Below, one piece after another: positions 47,816 through 59,180 of a stretch of 64,000 bases of DNA. This stretch comes from Rhyacophila brunnea (lineage: Eukaryota > Arthropoda > Insecta > Trichoptera > Rhyacophilidae). The notes under the pieces were generated by a model. That model was not told the DNA's origin. It did no database searches and worked only from the letters and a program-made list of their open reading frames with translations. The position numbers were made by a program, and so were the translations under genes. Each line of letters begins with the position of its first letter. Position 1 is the stretch's first letter. The DNA lies in NCBI GenBank assembly GCA_022495005.1, contig JAGYXB010000196.1:186001-250000 (forward strand), given 5' to 3'.

Positions 47816-48954
47816 ATCTAGGCCCCTTTCAAATTTTATTGGCGTGTTTATCGAAATTAAATTATTTAGATGGGAACAAACCTATTATGGTTGACATAAT
47901 GATTTTTGAAGGGAGCAACACTGACCAGTGGCTATATTTGGAACTAAAATATTAACAATATAAAATTTGACAGTTGACATAGACGGTGGCGACCTCAATA
48001 TTTCCAATGTGAAAAGTTACTACATTATAATATTATCTACACAATTTTATTTATATTACTAAAAAAAAAACTAAACAAAACAGGATTTAAAAATAAAGAG
48101 AATTAGTTAAACTTTTGACCAGGATTGAATGGTAATTTCAAACATACATTCATCACAGCCCTGAAATGCAAGTCACTTTTTGATCAGAGACAATCAAATT
48201 AAACCTCTGAACGATAAAAAGAAACTTTTCACTATCATTAATAATCAATAATTAAATAAACTCATTCATTCTAACCAATATTAGCAAGAACCTAATGAGA
48301 AATGAGGTTCATTATTTTGCTTTCATTGTGAAACATCACGCGATCTTTGATTTGGTGACATTTTGTTTGAAGTATTGCTATGGAAACATTCCTCCCACTA
48401 AACGCTAACATTATTATAACTGTACTACTGTAGAATGTACTGAATGAATACACCAAAATCACATCACTATATCGTCGCTTCGGTGGTGAACTGAGCTATC
48501 CACATTTTATAAATTTCGGAGATATGTTGTTTGAAAACTTTATGTCGTACTAAAAATGTACCACATTGGTTCGATAGTTTGGGCAGATATCAAGAGATAG
48601 TGGAAGGGGGGGGGCGATTGAAATAAGCTTGGACAACAGATGCAATGTAAACACAGTCGGAAATAGTGACAATATTATAGTAAATTAGCCTCGCTTCCCA
48701 CTTGTTTTTGGGAAGGAATGGTATCTAAATACATTACTCACATCATAAAGATAAAATCATGATTTTCACAATAATTTCCATAAATAAGAAGCTGATGTTT
48801 AAAACATTTCTAAATTGACTCAATCAAATTCAAAGTTAAATATGCAATTTTATTATAAATTCTATTTAATATGTAACTGTTTTTCAAAAAAAATTATATG
48901 AGATATTATTTTATCAGACAAAAATAGTTGAATTAGATACATTGCAAGAAAATA
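47816..48954. other. No gene recognised
   Basis: AT-rich; a G run near 48606. Nothing coding. Confidence 0.4.
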
Positions 48955-50019
48955 CAGTGGAACCTCGATTTTACGTGCCCAGAATTCACATATTCCCACT
49001 ATTACATTCAGTTTCTGCAATCCCATTTCATTTTAGAATGTTTAATTCCTAATTGTACATTTTTATTTCCCACAATTTACATCTGCAAATTCAAAATTAA
49101 ATTAAAAATCCAATTTATTTGAGCACATTCAATTCAATGCATGGCAATCGATGACATTATTAATGGACGACGCACTCGATACAGTAGCTAGCAAGTAAAT
49201 TCGCGCATTCGCATGTATAGGTAGACGTCAAGCAATATGACCTTTATTGTAATGGCGTTAGAGCAGTGTTTCTAATGTCAATGTTCATTTGAGCGAACCC
49301 GTTCGAACCGAACCATTCGGCAGACCTAACAAAAACCATCAGAAATTTATAGCAATATCACTTTATTGTAATGGCGTTAGAACAGATTATGCCATTCGGC
49401 AGACCCGACAATAAAGTGAGTGTCATTTTCTTTTCCAGATGATTCGTCCATATTAATGTCATTGATGGCAATCATTGAAATGAATTCCAAACGCGTGTGT
49501 GCGTTTCTATTTATAGGCATGTCTGCAGTGTCAAAGCCTGAGTGTACACAACGCTATCGCATAAGCTTTTTTTTTATATTGTGTTGTTTTTTTTGTTAAA
49601 CCCGTTCAAATAACGTCTCAGCGAAGAAAAATGTTGTCAGTTCAAGAGAAAAGGAGCATTCTCAAAAAGAACATGCTGACATTAAGGTTAGGTTAGGTTA
49701 CTACCAAAAGTTGGTAAATCTCGAAATCATATAATGGAGAAATTGCAATATGAAAGTTTGATATGCCCTCTAAAATCAGACATAATGACAATTTCTTTGT
49801 GCTTTACTTGCATGTTCTATATATCGGATGATCTTGATATTTTTTTCAAGCAGACATATTTTATATATAGACACATAATCCGTTGTTAACTATAAATACC
49901 AAAAATTATAGACATACCAACTTTTGGCAGCAACCCCTCAATATGCTCCAAACCAATTTGAATGATTTACATTTTTTTGTCAGTCCCTACTAAAACATAA
50001 TATAATTGGGGTTTTACTG
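48955..50019. mobile_element. pogo/Tigger-like element
   Basis: TA-flanked ends cagtggaacctcgatttta and tataattggggttttactg. 1065 bp, too short for a full transposase. Contains a 110-bp direct repeat (gcaatatgacctttattgta at 49235 and gcaatatcactttattgtaa at 49351). Confidence 0.7.
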
Positions 50020-50720
50020 TACCTAATATTTTTTAAATATGCATGAAGTAGGTCAGTTCACCAGCAAGGCCACGATAATGTGAAATCATTTTTCCAATAC
50101 ATACATAACTAAAATTTACCTAAATACACACTGATATCTTCTAAAAATTTAAGAACTCGGCTTCAACAAAAACAAATTTAAATAAACAAAATAAATAGTA
50201 TGTCGTAATATATAATTCAATCAAATATAAACCGAAGCTACGGGTTCCTAGTTTCAATTTACAAACAAGAATTTTACAACCATAATTATTGTAAAAAAAT
50301 CTTTACCCTTCTTTATTTTTGATATGAGTATGTGTCCCACTTTGCAAGATTACCTATTTACATTATCAAATTGAAAGATAGAAAGTAACACTGCAGTAAA
50401 ACCTTGGATTGCAAGTAACTTAGTCTGAGAGTTTTGCAAGACAAGAGAAATTTTTACCTAATAAACAAGCGAGGTCTTGCAATATGAGTAGTACGCATAA
50501 GTTTTGTCTGCCAAGGTCGCTGAGAAATCCTCAACAGGAGACAAATGCAAGTGTCATTGGATAGGTTACTTGTTAAAGTCGCACAAAAAAAGGATTCCAG
50601 TGATCCAATCACTGCTATCTATTCCATTAGTGACATTGAAGATCGTCTTATACAATAATTAACAGATTCAATCACTTCATATATAATTTCAATAATACGA
50701 AAATATAAAAAGATATACAT

Positions 50721-50951
50721 AATTTGAAAACACTTCTGAGCAATGTATAACCAATAGAAAAAATCTTTTTTGAAAAAAATACGACACCCAACACGATCAA
50801 ACCTGCGTCTCTCGGAATTCGCGCCCACGCGCATTGACCACAATGCTATAGGCATCTTATCTAATTGCGACGAATATTAACTAATGGCTTTTACATTACT
50901 CTCTGAAGCGCTTTCTAAATTGAGTTACTATTGGCAATCGGCTTTTGTATT
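50721..50951 (-). repeat. SINE1 copy, minus, with full leader
   Basis: Minus reading: leader gccgattgccaatagtaact, tRNA-like part with agcattgtggtc and ggtttgatcgt, then the body to tttcaaattatgta. 51910-52006 is a separate plus-strand SINE1 3' tail. Confidence 0.75.
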
Positions 50952-51067
50952 TTACATCAAAGTAGGTATCAATTACTTTAACACATTCGCGGACACATGT
51001 TAGCTAATACATATTAGTGATATGACACATATGAAAAATTTTATTTTTTAAATTTTCGATTTAGATA

Positions 51068-51603
51068 TGAGGCGTCTAATTACAAAAAGTGACAAGTCCA
51101 CAATTCAATATTTTCGGCAAACAACGTTTTTATGTTTCTAGCTTCAATTATTTGTTTTAACGTGAGATTTTTTTCCCCGTTGTTTTCTATATCGAAATTA
51201 GAACCAAATGGCAATTTGTTTCAGCTGATAAACTCTTAAATGTAATAAATATAGGCAAAATAAAATTGGACTTAGCGCTACTTGTACTTCACTTTTTAAT
51301 TTATCCCGCATAAGGCACATATTTCCATTCCGTGGGGAGACGCCCTTTTCAATATTGAACGTTCCCTTATTGGTTGACTTAAACACGCGCGAAATCAACC
51401 AAGCTTTAAATAATATGAAAAACGAACTTGGCGCTTCTTGTAATAAATCGAGACTTAAAATATTTTTTTTCGTAGGGTTATGTCGCGTTTTGGAATTTAT
51501 AGATCAATACATATTGTGTAAAATTATACAAAGAATACGTGTGTATTTTTTTCTCGATTTTGACCAAATGTGGACTTATCGCTTTTTGGAATTAGACACC
51601 TCA
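51068..51603. mobile_element. TA-flanked MITE family M, copy 2
   Basis: TA at 51066-51067 and 51604-51605; ends tgaggcgtctaattacaaaa and ggaattagacacctca. 536 bp. Contains a plus-strand frame (51355-51621) sharing most of its residues with the frame at 20541-20852. Confidence 0.85.
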
Positions 51604-52361
51604 TATATAGAAATGAATTGAATCTTAAGATACTACACTATCTAATGGAAGCATGTTCGCACCCTGACACAAGTAGCAGGGAACATATTGTTTTAATCCA
51701 AAATACGACTTCTATAAACGTCATGTCGTATTCCGTTCCACAGTACAGGATGTCAACGGACGTCCTGTCATATCACATCTCACCAAATACGATGTCTATA
51801 GACGTCGTGTCCGCGGATGTGTTAAATTACCAACCGACGTCACGGATCACTCCAAGATTTCTTGTTGTAACTTACTTGAACTTACTAATATTGTTCATTT
51901 AATTAACTATTTTTTGTATGTACGTATATTCAATAAAAAGAATGTTAAATTCTGAATGTCCTAAATCTTGTGAATTATTCGTTGAAAAAAAAGAAATACA
52001 TAGTAAATAAAAAGATATTTTGTACTAATCGTTTTTACATGAATATTTTTTAAGTTTTGGAACGAATCATCTGAATTTCCTTTATTTCTTATGGGGAAAT
52101 TCGTTTTGATATACAATAACTTTGAATTATAAATGCGTATCCAGAACGAATTTTACTCGCAATCCAATTGGATGATGTCAGCCGCTTTACGATACGGGTT
52201 CTTGATGATAAAAAGGTAGTCAGTAAATGTGCGGTTTTTAAATGTAAAAATTTTACACCTGGCATCCTCCGAAGCTTTTAAATAGTGTTACCTACGACAG
52301 TGAAAGGAAAGAAACTTTTGAAATTAAAATCTTAGCTAGAAAGGCTTAAAAATAGTACACC

Positions 52362-52518
52362 CAACTCTCACTTAACAGACGCTTGTTATACAGAAATTCA
52401 CTACTCGATTTACACATTGTTTTTAATACGAAAATTAGACATACATTTCGATATACGGAACTTTGATTTATGGTCAACCCTCCCATGAATGAAATTTTCC
52501 GTTAAACAAGAGTTAGGT
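52362..52518. mobile_element. Small pogo-like MITE
   Basis: Inverted ends cccaactctcacttaac and gttaaacaagagttagg bound about 157 bp. Confidence 0.5.
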
Positions 52519-53320
52519 CTTCCGCCCACTGAGGTACTGAAGTGTGAATAGACTGGTTGGTGATTGAAGTCACAAACTGCTCAGTGATATTTCACTCACG
52601 GTGCTGCGTATATTCATAATTTCGATACAGTAAACTCTTGAAGTATAATTATTTAAAAAAATATATTATATAATATTTAATACTTAGGCACCCAGCACTT
52701 TCGTGCCCGACCAGGTGCCAAAGTGTTAATATAATTTCGAATGAAGTAACAAGATGGATTTGTTGGATTATTCCATACTTTTTCCATGATATCATTACGG
52801 GAATATTCTCTCAATTGTAATTATACAGGCAGAAGGATATGTTTCCATTTCTGACACAAGTTTAATATTTAAAAATTGTTCGCTCATATTTCAATATCAT
52901 GTTTCGAGTGGTTTTCAGTTTGTAACTGGTAACCCGCCGATACGCACACGTTAATTCAAGTGAGTAATCACAGACTGATTAGAAACTAATCACGCGCATG
53001 CTATTAGTTGGTAATTTAAATTTCAGTCATGTCACTTTTGAGTCTTCTTTGGTTAACATCCGTGGGCGGAAGGTTTTAGGTATATACAGAATTCGACATC
53101 CATAACGATGGTATGAAATTAGCTGAAAAAGATAATTACCATTTAAACTTCAATGATACGTTTTCTTTTGGACCGAACATCAACTAATCTTTTTACTAAA
53201 ACTCACAATGTCATCGCACTCCTGAGACTTTAAATAATAAAAGAAAGAAAATTGATAACATTTCGACGCACAAAAAATATAGCATAAGAACACTCTACAG
53301 TATCATCGACAAACTATGTA
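52519..53320. other. TXNDC11 3' flank
   Basis: Presumed 3' UTR and downstream region on the minus strand. No clear AATAAA was settled on. Confidence 0.4.
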
Positions 53321-53635
53321 TCATAAATTGTCTCTGCTCGATTGGTTCTGTCTATGGCCGTCGTTAATCAAAGACAACGTGTTGACGTTCCACAGCACCT
53401 TCAGCGACTGTATGGATTCTCTCACTGAAGATATGATTGGGTTGGTCGGTGGTATTTTGGTCGTATGCAGAGCACCTAAAGTGATGGCTAAAGTCCTCAG
53501 GCATTGGAGTCGCCGCAGGAATAAACTTTTGATTGAAATGTCTTTGGCTTGGCGCCATTTTTTCAGGGTGTTTCCGATTAACGTTCCCGTGTAATGGCGT
53601 ATATTCATGATGCAGTCTCTCATCGCGTTGCTGTC
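53321..53635 (-). CDS. TXNDC11: TXNDC11-like terminal exon (104 codons plus stop)
   Basis: The acceptor is catatttcag before GACAGCAACGCG; the frame ends at a TGA at 53321-53323. It encodes DSNAMRDCIMNIRHYTGTL, then a basic stretch (KKWRQAKDISIKSLFLRRLQ), an SIQSLKVLWNVNTLSL stretch, and ends NQSSRDNL. In vertebrate TXNDC11 the tail after the last thioredoxin domain is a coiled coil; this tail is of similar length but not clearly similar in sequence, so identity rests on splice continuity. The intron before it (53636-54382) carries a repeat with 62-bp direct repeats. No polyadenylation signal is called. This is the 3' end of the gene; downstream sequence (lower coordinates) is repeat-poor to 52519. 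Confidence 0.75.
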   Translation of the reverse strand, partial: DSNAMRDCIMNIRHYTGTLIGNTLKKWRQAKDISIKSLFLRRLQCLRTLAITLGALHTTKIPPTNPIISSVRESIQSLKVLWNVNTLSLINDGHRQNQSSRDNL

Positions 53636-53748
53636 CTGAAATATGAAAAGCAAAATGTTGTATTATATCGTCAAATCATAAATGAATACTACACAAAAAT
53701 ATTGGATTTCATTAACAAATCAGGCAAAAAGAATGAGTTATGAATATA

Positions 53749-54249
53749 GCGATAGTTTAAAATACACACTATTGCTGCAAATTAATTCGTGCACATGTAC
53801 AGGCGCTATTATACCCCATTTACGCGTATCATTTTGCTGACAGTATGTTTATTGCGGCCAAAATAAGAAAATGCACGTGTAAACACGTATTATCGTGCAA
53901 GTTGCAAGATTACACGGATAGATCAAAGAAGTTCAGAAGCTTCTGAATTTTCACGCAACATTTGAAACTCGTGAGATATCTGCGCCTGCGCAGTAGAACG
54001 ATAGTAGCGAACCTGTCGGAAAAAATACGAACTACGCGGCGCAAAGTATTTTGACGTTTACAATTATTCACAACCAGTCAAACAGCACCATTCAATGACA
54101 ACATCGCGTCTCGCTTTTACACTTAAATAATGAGAGTAGCGAGGCAGTCAGCACTTTTGCGTGTAAACACTGTAAACAGTTATTATCGCGATAGTTTAAA
54201 ATACACACTATTGGTGTCAGTAAATCCATGCACGTGTACAGGCGCTACT
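53749..54249. repeat. Repeat family P, copy with 62-bp direct terminal repeats, in TXNDC11 intron
   Basis: Positions 53749-53810 and 54188-54249 are near-identical direct repeats that begin gcgatagtttaaaatacaca and end in acaggcgctat. The DNA between them matches 38140-38470 and 47575-47815, which read mostly in the opposite orientation. Shared words are gcctgcgcagtagaacgat and catcgcgtctcgctt. It is non-coding. Class is unknown; it does not look like a standard LTR element. Confidence 0.65.
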
Positions 54250-54382
54250 ATTCATAGATTTAAATAATAAAAAAAATGCTTTCACTCGTATAAAATAAAG
54301 AATAGTAATAAAATCACAGATAAAATACGTAATATATGAAAAATGTGCGGTACCGTTTAAAATTTAAATGATTAAATCATAC

Positions 54383-54512
54383 CCTGGTTTGATTGCACAG
54401 CAACAACTGAGCATGTAATTTCAAGGGGGGTTCGAGTCCGGTGAGGACAAATCCTAAGATCCCTTCAACAGTTATCGGATGGTTCTCAGGATACGATCGG
54501 CTTTCTTGTTTC
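54383..54512 (-). CDS. TXNDC11: TXNDC11-like exon 6 (130 bp)
   Basis: This short exon was found by filling a phase gap between its neighbours. The acceptor is tttcttcag before GAAACAAGAA; the donor is CAAACCAGG followed by gtatga. One base completes the Gln codon from exon 5, and the other 43 codons are KQESRSYPENHPITVEGILG, FVLTGLEPPLKLHAQLLLC and NQTR. This is the end of the thioredoxin domain: the human counterpart reads YPEDVPITLPNLLRFILHH. Only this placement joins exon 5 (phase 2) to the last exon (phase 0) without a stop, which supports the model. The exon lies in an open region on the minus strand and would be missed by ORF searches needing a Met. Confidence 0.87.
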
Positions 54513-55279
54513 CTGAAGAAAGAAAAAACAAAAGTCACTATTTATTTATGTAATAACTTATTAACTGTCAAATGGCGTACTCCAAATCACATTATTGTAC
54601 GATATCACCCATGTCAAAGTTAAATAATATTAAAACCAAAGGTGTTCAACTAAATAACTGAACATGAGTTCAAGTGGACATTGTTTTATAAATCCTTAAA
54701 ATAGAACCAGCTCACTCAGCGAAATTTTTAATATACCCTTATTTATATAAACTTTGGGTCTAGCGATAAACACCTGACATGCAAATATAACTAAGGGTGT
54801 CCAACTATGAGTTATTGCGAGCTGTCACATTCACAAGTGGTTATCGAATGCGCATGGCTTAAGAATCTAACAATCATCAGTGTCTGTTTGTGTCATTTGC
54901 GCTGTCTTGTCTTTTGGACAAGTCACATAGAAATATTAAAGCAAACATTGGATACGCCAGATGGTTGCACCAACTTATGAATGCCACTGATTTTACAGTG
55001 ACCACAGGCCTTGCGTGTCACACAACTGCCAAGAGGAGTAGGGCCAATCTGTTGAAAAAGCTGTTAGACAATCACGGGTCATGATCCTGTCATGAGATCA
55101 CGAGGAAAAAGTAATATTTCATTGACCTAAATAATTTTCCATTTGTGGGAAGGGTCTGCATATAAACACCTCCCCCCCATGTACGCTTACATTAGGAATT
55201 TTTATTGGTGAATTCGCTAACAAGTGCATATTAATGACATTCATAGCAAATAATGTGCTACCATAATTTTTCTACTTAC

Positions 55280-55479
55280 TGTTCCGTAGGGAAGAAGACG
55301 AGAGTAGGATATTTGGAGACAGTATACTGCCATGGAAGGTCGTTTATTGCGGTGTCAATCCTGCCGACCTGAAAAGTATCCCCCAGCCCTCTCAGTGCAT
55401 GCGAAACACTCATCAGAGCCATCGAGAGCAACCCACCGCACGCGCCTGATCCGCCGCCACATAGTACCAACAGAACAGC
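55280..55479 (-). CDS. TXNDC11: TXNDC11-like exon 5, C-terminal thioredoxin domain without CxxC
   Basis: The acceptor is cttatttctag before GCTGTTCTG; the donor is ACGGAACA followed by gtaagt, leaving two bases of a split Gln codon. The exon encodes AVLLVLCGGGSGACGG, then MSVSHALRGLGDTFQVGRID, NDLPWQYTV and SKYPTLVFFPTEQ. The last part matches the human domain (FTVARID, NDLPWEFM, RLPTVLFFP) including the Pro that is the conserved cis-proline of thioredoxin folds. Where human has APWCGFC this protein has LCGGGSGAC: two cysteines remain but six residues separate them, so a normal CxxC redox site is absent. It probably keeps the fold and binding surface but not ordinary disulphide chemistry. A splice variant or sequence error cannot be excluded. 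Confidence 0.9.
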
Positions 55480-56797
55480 CTAGAAATAAGAAGGAATAAC
55501 ATTTAATATTTATTTATATAAACAGTAATTTACACACAGTTACGCGATTCTTGATTTTTTCATTTGGCTACACTTCAGACCCAGTTCCACCAGAAAAGCA
55601 CATAACAATTGCAAGCTTAGAGAAGGTCGCAGCTCAATTGAAAATGGCTTAAAAAAAAAAGAAAACATAGACTCCAATGGAGAACACGTTTATAGTAGAG
55701 GTGGGAAAACTGGTAGATTTTGAAGACTAAGTATACTTACTACCAGTATAAAAAAATACTTAGTATCGAAACATGTTCCAAAATACTTACTAGTATTGGA
55801 AATATCGGCTTCAATAGAATCGCTAAAAATACACTGAGCTCGGCTTTTCGAAATGTCCCATTTATTATAAAATTTTAGACACATTTTAAATTTATGAGTT
55901 GTTTTTATGTTAGGTTATAATATTCTTGTAAACATAAAATGAATAACAATGATTTTTTTAAATTTCAAACATGTTTTGAGCGGTCATAACAAGCCTGTGC
56001 CGTCACCACACCACATTCCTGAGGGAATGTGCTGCTACACAAAATTTATGACCTATTCTTCATACATAAGATTATGTCATTCGAGTGCAGACTAATAAAT
56101 TTAAATATACTTGTATTCAAGTGCTATCATCACAAGTTTTTTGGAACCATTTTATTGGGCCACACGTACTGAGTATGGGTAGCTTCATCCGAGACTTGAG
56201 TACACAAACTGGTGACAGTATTTCCAACTCACCTCTAGTTTATAGCTACAAAGCAAGGAATAAAAAAATTATTAGCTTGCTACAGAGAAATTCTGCATGA
56301 AAAAAAGAAGGCATTGTCTCGTCAGACGAATTTATTAGATTTTACGAAGCCAGCGACATCGAAATAACATTTTTACGTAACTCATTTATTTTTTTTAATA
56401 TTTTTTACAGATTAATAATATGTACAAAGAACTACAATTTTATTAAATATTTTTCTTCTAAACTAGTGTTTTTGTTAGTCTCTGGTTCCAATTGAACACA
56501 ATTTATATATATTTATATGCAAAGTTGTACCCGGACTTACGCGAATTCGACTTAAGCGATTTTCGACGGACCCACCTATTGTGTAACATCGGGGTATTAC
56601 TGTACATGCTTATTAATTACCCCCAAAATTTCCATTTTTACCTAACCACCTGGGGTAATTTACCGCGGTTCCCTGACCCCTGGCTTACAGAATACACTGG
56701 TTGAAATTAAAATGTCGAATTAAGTAAATATTCTAGAATTGTCTAGATCTGAACATTAAGATATCTAAAGTTAGGTTAGTTTAAAGAAATAGGTAAC
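55480..56797. other. TXNDC11 intron, no exon found
   Basis: This intron between exons 4 and 5 has only short chance frames. 56500-56608 resembles a fragment of a pogo/Tigger-type element (tacagtaataccccgatg when read on the minus strand). 55733-55800 has a local repeat of tacttactagtat-like words. Phases of the flanking exons join directly, so no exon is needed here. Confidence 0.6.
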
Positions 56798-57103
56798 CTT
56801 ATGTTTCTGCAAAATGAATTCTTCAAATGTAGCTGTACTCAGTTCAGTGAGGCATACGACTCTGTCATCGGCTCTCTTGGGCTGGCACCAGTGATTGTTG
56901 GAGAAGTTAGTTGGACTTTTTGGCGCGTCTCCGGCCGGCTTCGACTCCTCTACTATCTTTCCGGAGCCGTAATAATGCGTGTATCTGGCGCCACTGCCGA
57001 TCGAGCGAAGATTTCTCGGGAGAAGGTTCATTGTGAAGTTAGCGATGAATTCACGGAGTGATCGTTCACCGAATGGCTTTTGCAGCAGGTACTGAGATTC
57101 ACG
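56798..57103 (-). CDS. TXNDC11: TXNDC11-like exon 4 (306 bp, 102 codons)
   Basis: The acceptor is ttttactttctag before CGTGAATCTCAG; the donor is CATAAG followed by gttacc. The exon is phase 0 at both ends. It encodes RESQYLLQKPFGERSLREF, NFTMNLLPRNLRSIGSG and, at the end, CLTELSTATFEEFILQKHK. Human TXNDC11 has the equivalent [29 protein letters not shown] and ITEVTTDTFWEVVLQKQ, so the exon leads straight into the C-terminal thioredoxin domain: TFEEFILQ is the typical first beta-helix of a PDI-like domain. The middle (HYYGSGKIVEESKPAG to NNHWCQPKRADD) is an insert less like human. The minus frame is open throughout; the overlapping plus-strand frame of 86 codons is a shadow. Confidence 0.9.
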
Positions 57104-57302
57104 CTAGAAAGTAAAACACATGACAATACATATTTCCAATAGTTTTCATCGAATCCTTTAACTTTTCCGTTTAGATTTTTTTATTTATATCGAAAATATC
57201 AGAAATGTTTCCCGTAATATATTTTCGATTTTAATCTGGTTTAAAAGAAAAACAATAAACACAGTATATCTTCGATTTTTTACGACAGCGATTAACCAAA
57301 AT

Positions 57303-57500
57303 TTGCTTCTTGAGCTACCTGTTGGCCATACCTGGCCTATACGATGGACCAACCAAGTAAAGGACGCTACGGATCTCCCAATACCTTCAGTTATATGGAA
57401 GGCGGAACGTAGGAATCGCTGGAGAGACATAACTAGAACATCATTGATAGGAGTCACAATCATCAACAGTGAGGGATACGAAAACGAAGAAGTTGTTCAT
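57303..57500 (+). pseudogene. LINE ORF2 C-terminal relic in TXNDC11 intron
   Basis: The plus frame reads PVGHTWPIRWTNQVKDATDL and AERRNRWRDITRTSLIGVT, then INSEGYENEE. The pattern PxRWTxxVK ... AxxRxRWRxIxR is that of the tail of many LINE reverse-transcriptase proteins, just before the 3' UTR. It lies antisense to TXNDC11 in the intron between exons 3 and 4 and has no splice logic with them. Confidence 0.5.
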
Positions 57501-57625
57501 ATTAAACGTTATACAATATAAAAAACTTAAGAGTGTGATAACCTTGCACTCAACGTGCAATGTGTCAGCCTAATGTGGCTAATTGTTCATAATTTTCAGT
57601 TTCAACGATAAAAACGTTTCCTTAC

Positions 57626-57920
57626 CTCGCTATCCAGAATAACGACGGCCGTATTATCCCGCTTATTACTGATGTCGATGCCCAGAGATTCAGCAAAGTG
57701 GTGATTGACCAAGCTGTCGATGGCCACGAAAGATAAGGAAGCATTGGTGTTGCAGGCCATCCCCAGAACGCTGGGCTCGTCCCCGTCCATCTGAGGGAAG
57801 ACCTGCGGGTGGACAGTGTGCGCCAGCTCCACCATCACGCACACCTCTCGCATCCGCCGCTTCTGCAGGTTGGCGGGAGATCGAGGATCTTTCGGAAAAT
57901 TCAGCATGGACGTTTCATAG
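57626..57920 (-). CDS. TXNDC11: TXNDC11-like exon 3 (295 bp)
   Basis: The acceptor is tattccag before CTATGAAACG; the first base completes a Ser codon split with the previous exon. The donor is GATAGCGAG followed by gtaagg, phase 0. Encoded residues include SYETSMLNFPKDPRSP, CNTNASLSFVAIDSLVNHHFAESLGID and NTAVVILDSE. This corresponds to the human TXNDC11 segment with CRTNKTLNIYLLDSN, YAERLG and AAIVDVKEESHY, so order and spacing are preserved. It is part of a thioredoxin-like fold lacking redox cysteines. The intron upstream (57921-59180) contains a piggyBac-type element with a transposase relic; the intron downstream contains a LINE relic on the opposite strand. Confidence 0.87.
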
Positions 57921-58011
57921 CTGGAATATTTTATTCAGAATAGGGAATCATGAAAACAAAATAGATATAGTTCAATAAAGTTACAATGTATGTAGCAGGT
58001 ATTAAAAAACA

Positions 58012-58839
58012 TTAACCACTTGACTGTTTATCCCGAGTGTGACTCGGGCACGCGTTTACTTCGCACACTGACTAGCCCGAGTCTCAGTCGGGCGTTTTTT
58101 TTATCAACTTGACAGGAATGTTTATCACGAGCTACATTCGGGAAGATCGTATTTCAACTTGTCACACAGTTTATTATATGTTTTGACTGGTATTTGAGTG
58201 ATATATGAGCCATATGACATAATAAAAGCTTTATTTACTGCCTGGCAGAGCAGGCCTGATTAGTCAATGACTTCATTGTTCATTCATAGTTATTTTTGTG
58301 TTAGGTATGTCGCATGTTATTTTAATTTGAATTTAGTTACTTTTGTTATTTTTGAGCACATTTTAGAAGTAAGTTCGTAAAAAATAAGTATATATTATTT
58401 ATACTTATTAGCTTCATTTTAGTTACCAACCAATACCATCCATGGCGAGTAAAGAAAGGCCTACTAGACGTGCAAAGTATGCTGCTCACATATGAATGAA
58501 AACGACAAACGAATACGGAAGGAGACGAGATTGTGATGTAGGGTTGTGTATTGAATTTTTAAAAATTTACCATACCAAAAAGACTTATTAAAATTATTTC
58601 CGTAAAATTTAAAACATTAACCTACATATCTGTTGTGATAAAATGTAGAAAAACATTCAAAAAATTTGACTTTTTTCATAAAATTTTAAATATTGTAAAA
58701 AAGTGTTAATTTAATGTGAAAAAAAGTAAAACAAACGTAAAAATAAAATTTTTAATAAATTGTTTAAAAAATGTTTAAAAAAATATCTGACAATTTTTAG
58801 ACACTCTTTCTCACCAAAATATAACTGGGAAGTGGTTAA
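58012..58839. mobile_element. piggyBac-type element in TXNDC11 intron
   Basis: TTAA at 58012-58015 and TTAA at 58836-58839 flank termini that start CCACTTGACTG and end in GGGAAGTGG, giving a short inverted repeat. TTAA target duplication with such ends is the hallmark of piggyBac superfamily elements. Inside lies a short relic of the transposase C-terminus (58442-58591). The 820-bp body is too short for a full transposase, so this is an internally deleted, non-autonomous copy. Subterminal sequence contains gagtgtgactcgggc and gtctcagtcgggc. Confidence 0.8.
58442..58591 (+). pseudogene. piggyBac transposase C-terminal cysteine-rich domain relic
   Basis: A 50-codon frame from ATG at 58442 to TAA at 58589 reads MASKERPTRRAKYAAHI, an in-frame TGA, then MKTTNEYGRRRDCDVGLC and IEFLKIYHTKKTY. 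The C-x-x-GLC ... YHT pattern with a preceding basic RPTRR stretch is that of the cysteine-rich zinc-binding tail of piggyBac transposases, which recognises the terminal repeats. Two cysteines expected after RPTRR appear as Arg/Lys-Tyr changes, and an internal stop is present, so it is dead. It is on the strand opposite to TXNDC11 and lies inside the piggyBac-type element, which fits. Confidence 0.75.
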
Positions 58840-59180
58840 TACCATTTCCATTTATTCAATATTGAGACATGGCTTTTAAAATTTTCTATGCCTCACGATA
58901 TTACTGTGGCAGTATCTGACAGGCTAGTGTGAAAATTTTCACGATAAACTCGACAAACATGTTGATTTGGTAAGTTTTCACAAATATTTTATTCCAAAAC
59001 TGGCTGGCTTACAAGTGTCCACCTAGTAAAAATTGGATGGCAGTGATACGGTTAAAAATATCTTTTTATGCAAATGTGGAAGTTCGCAGGTTACTTGACC
59101 TTTATAAAATGGGGTTCCAACTAGCAACTAAACGACTAGAAAGTTAGAAATAACAAACAAATCATATAAAATTAAAGCAC

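Larger units (their letters stand above)
50394..52167. mobile_element. pogo/Tigger-like element with nested SINE1 and MITE M
   Basis: Left end cagtaaaaccttggattgca; right side has ttatggggaaattcgttttg and actcgcaatccaa, typical of the right end of Tigger-type elements. The extreme right end is lost. Interior carries a SINE1 (50721-50951) and MITE M (51068-51603). Confidence 0.6.

Noticed and set aside
56801..57061. Plus-strand 86-codon frame
   Set aside because: It is the shadow of TXNDC11 exon 4 on the other strand.
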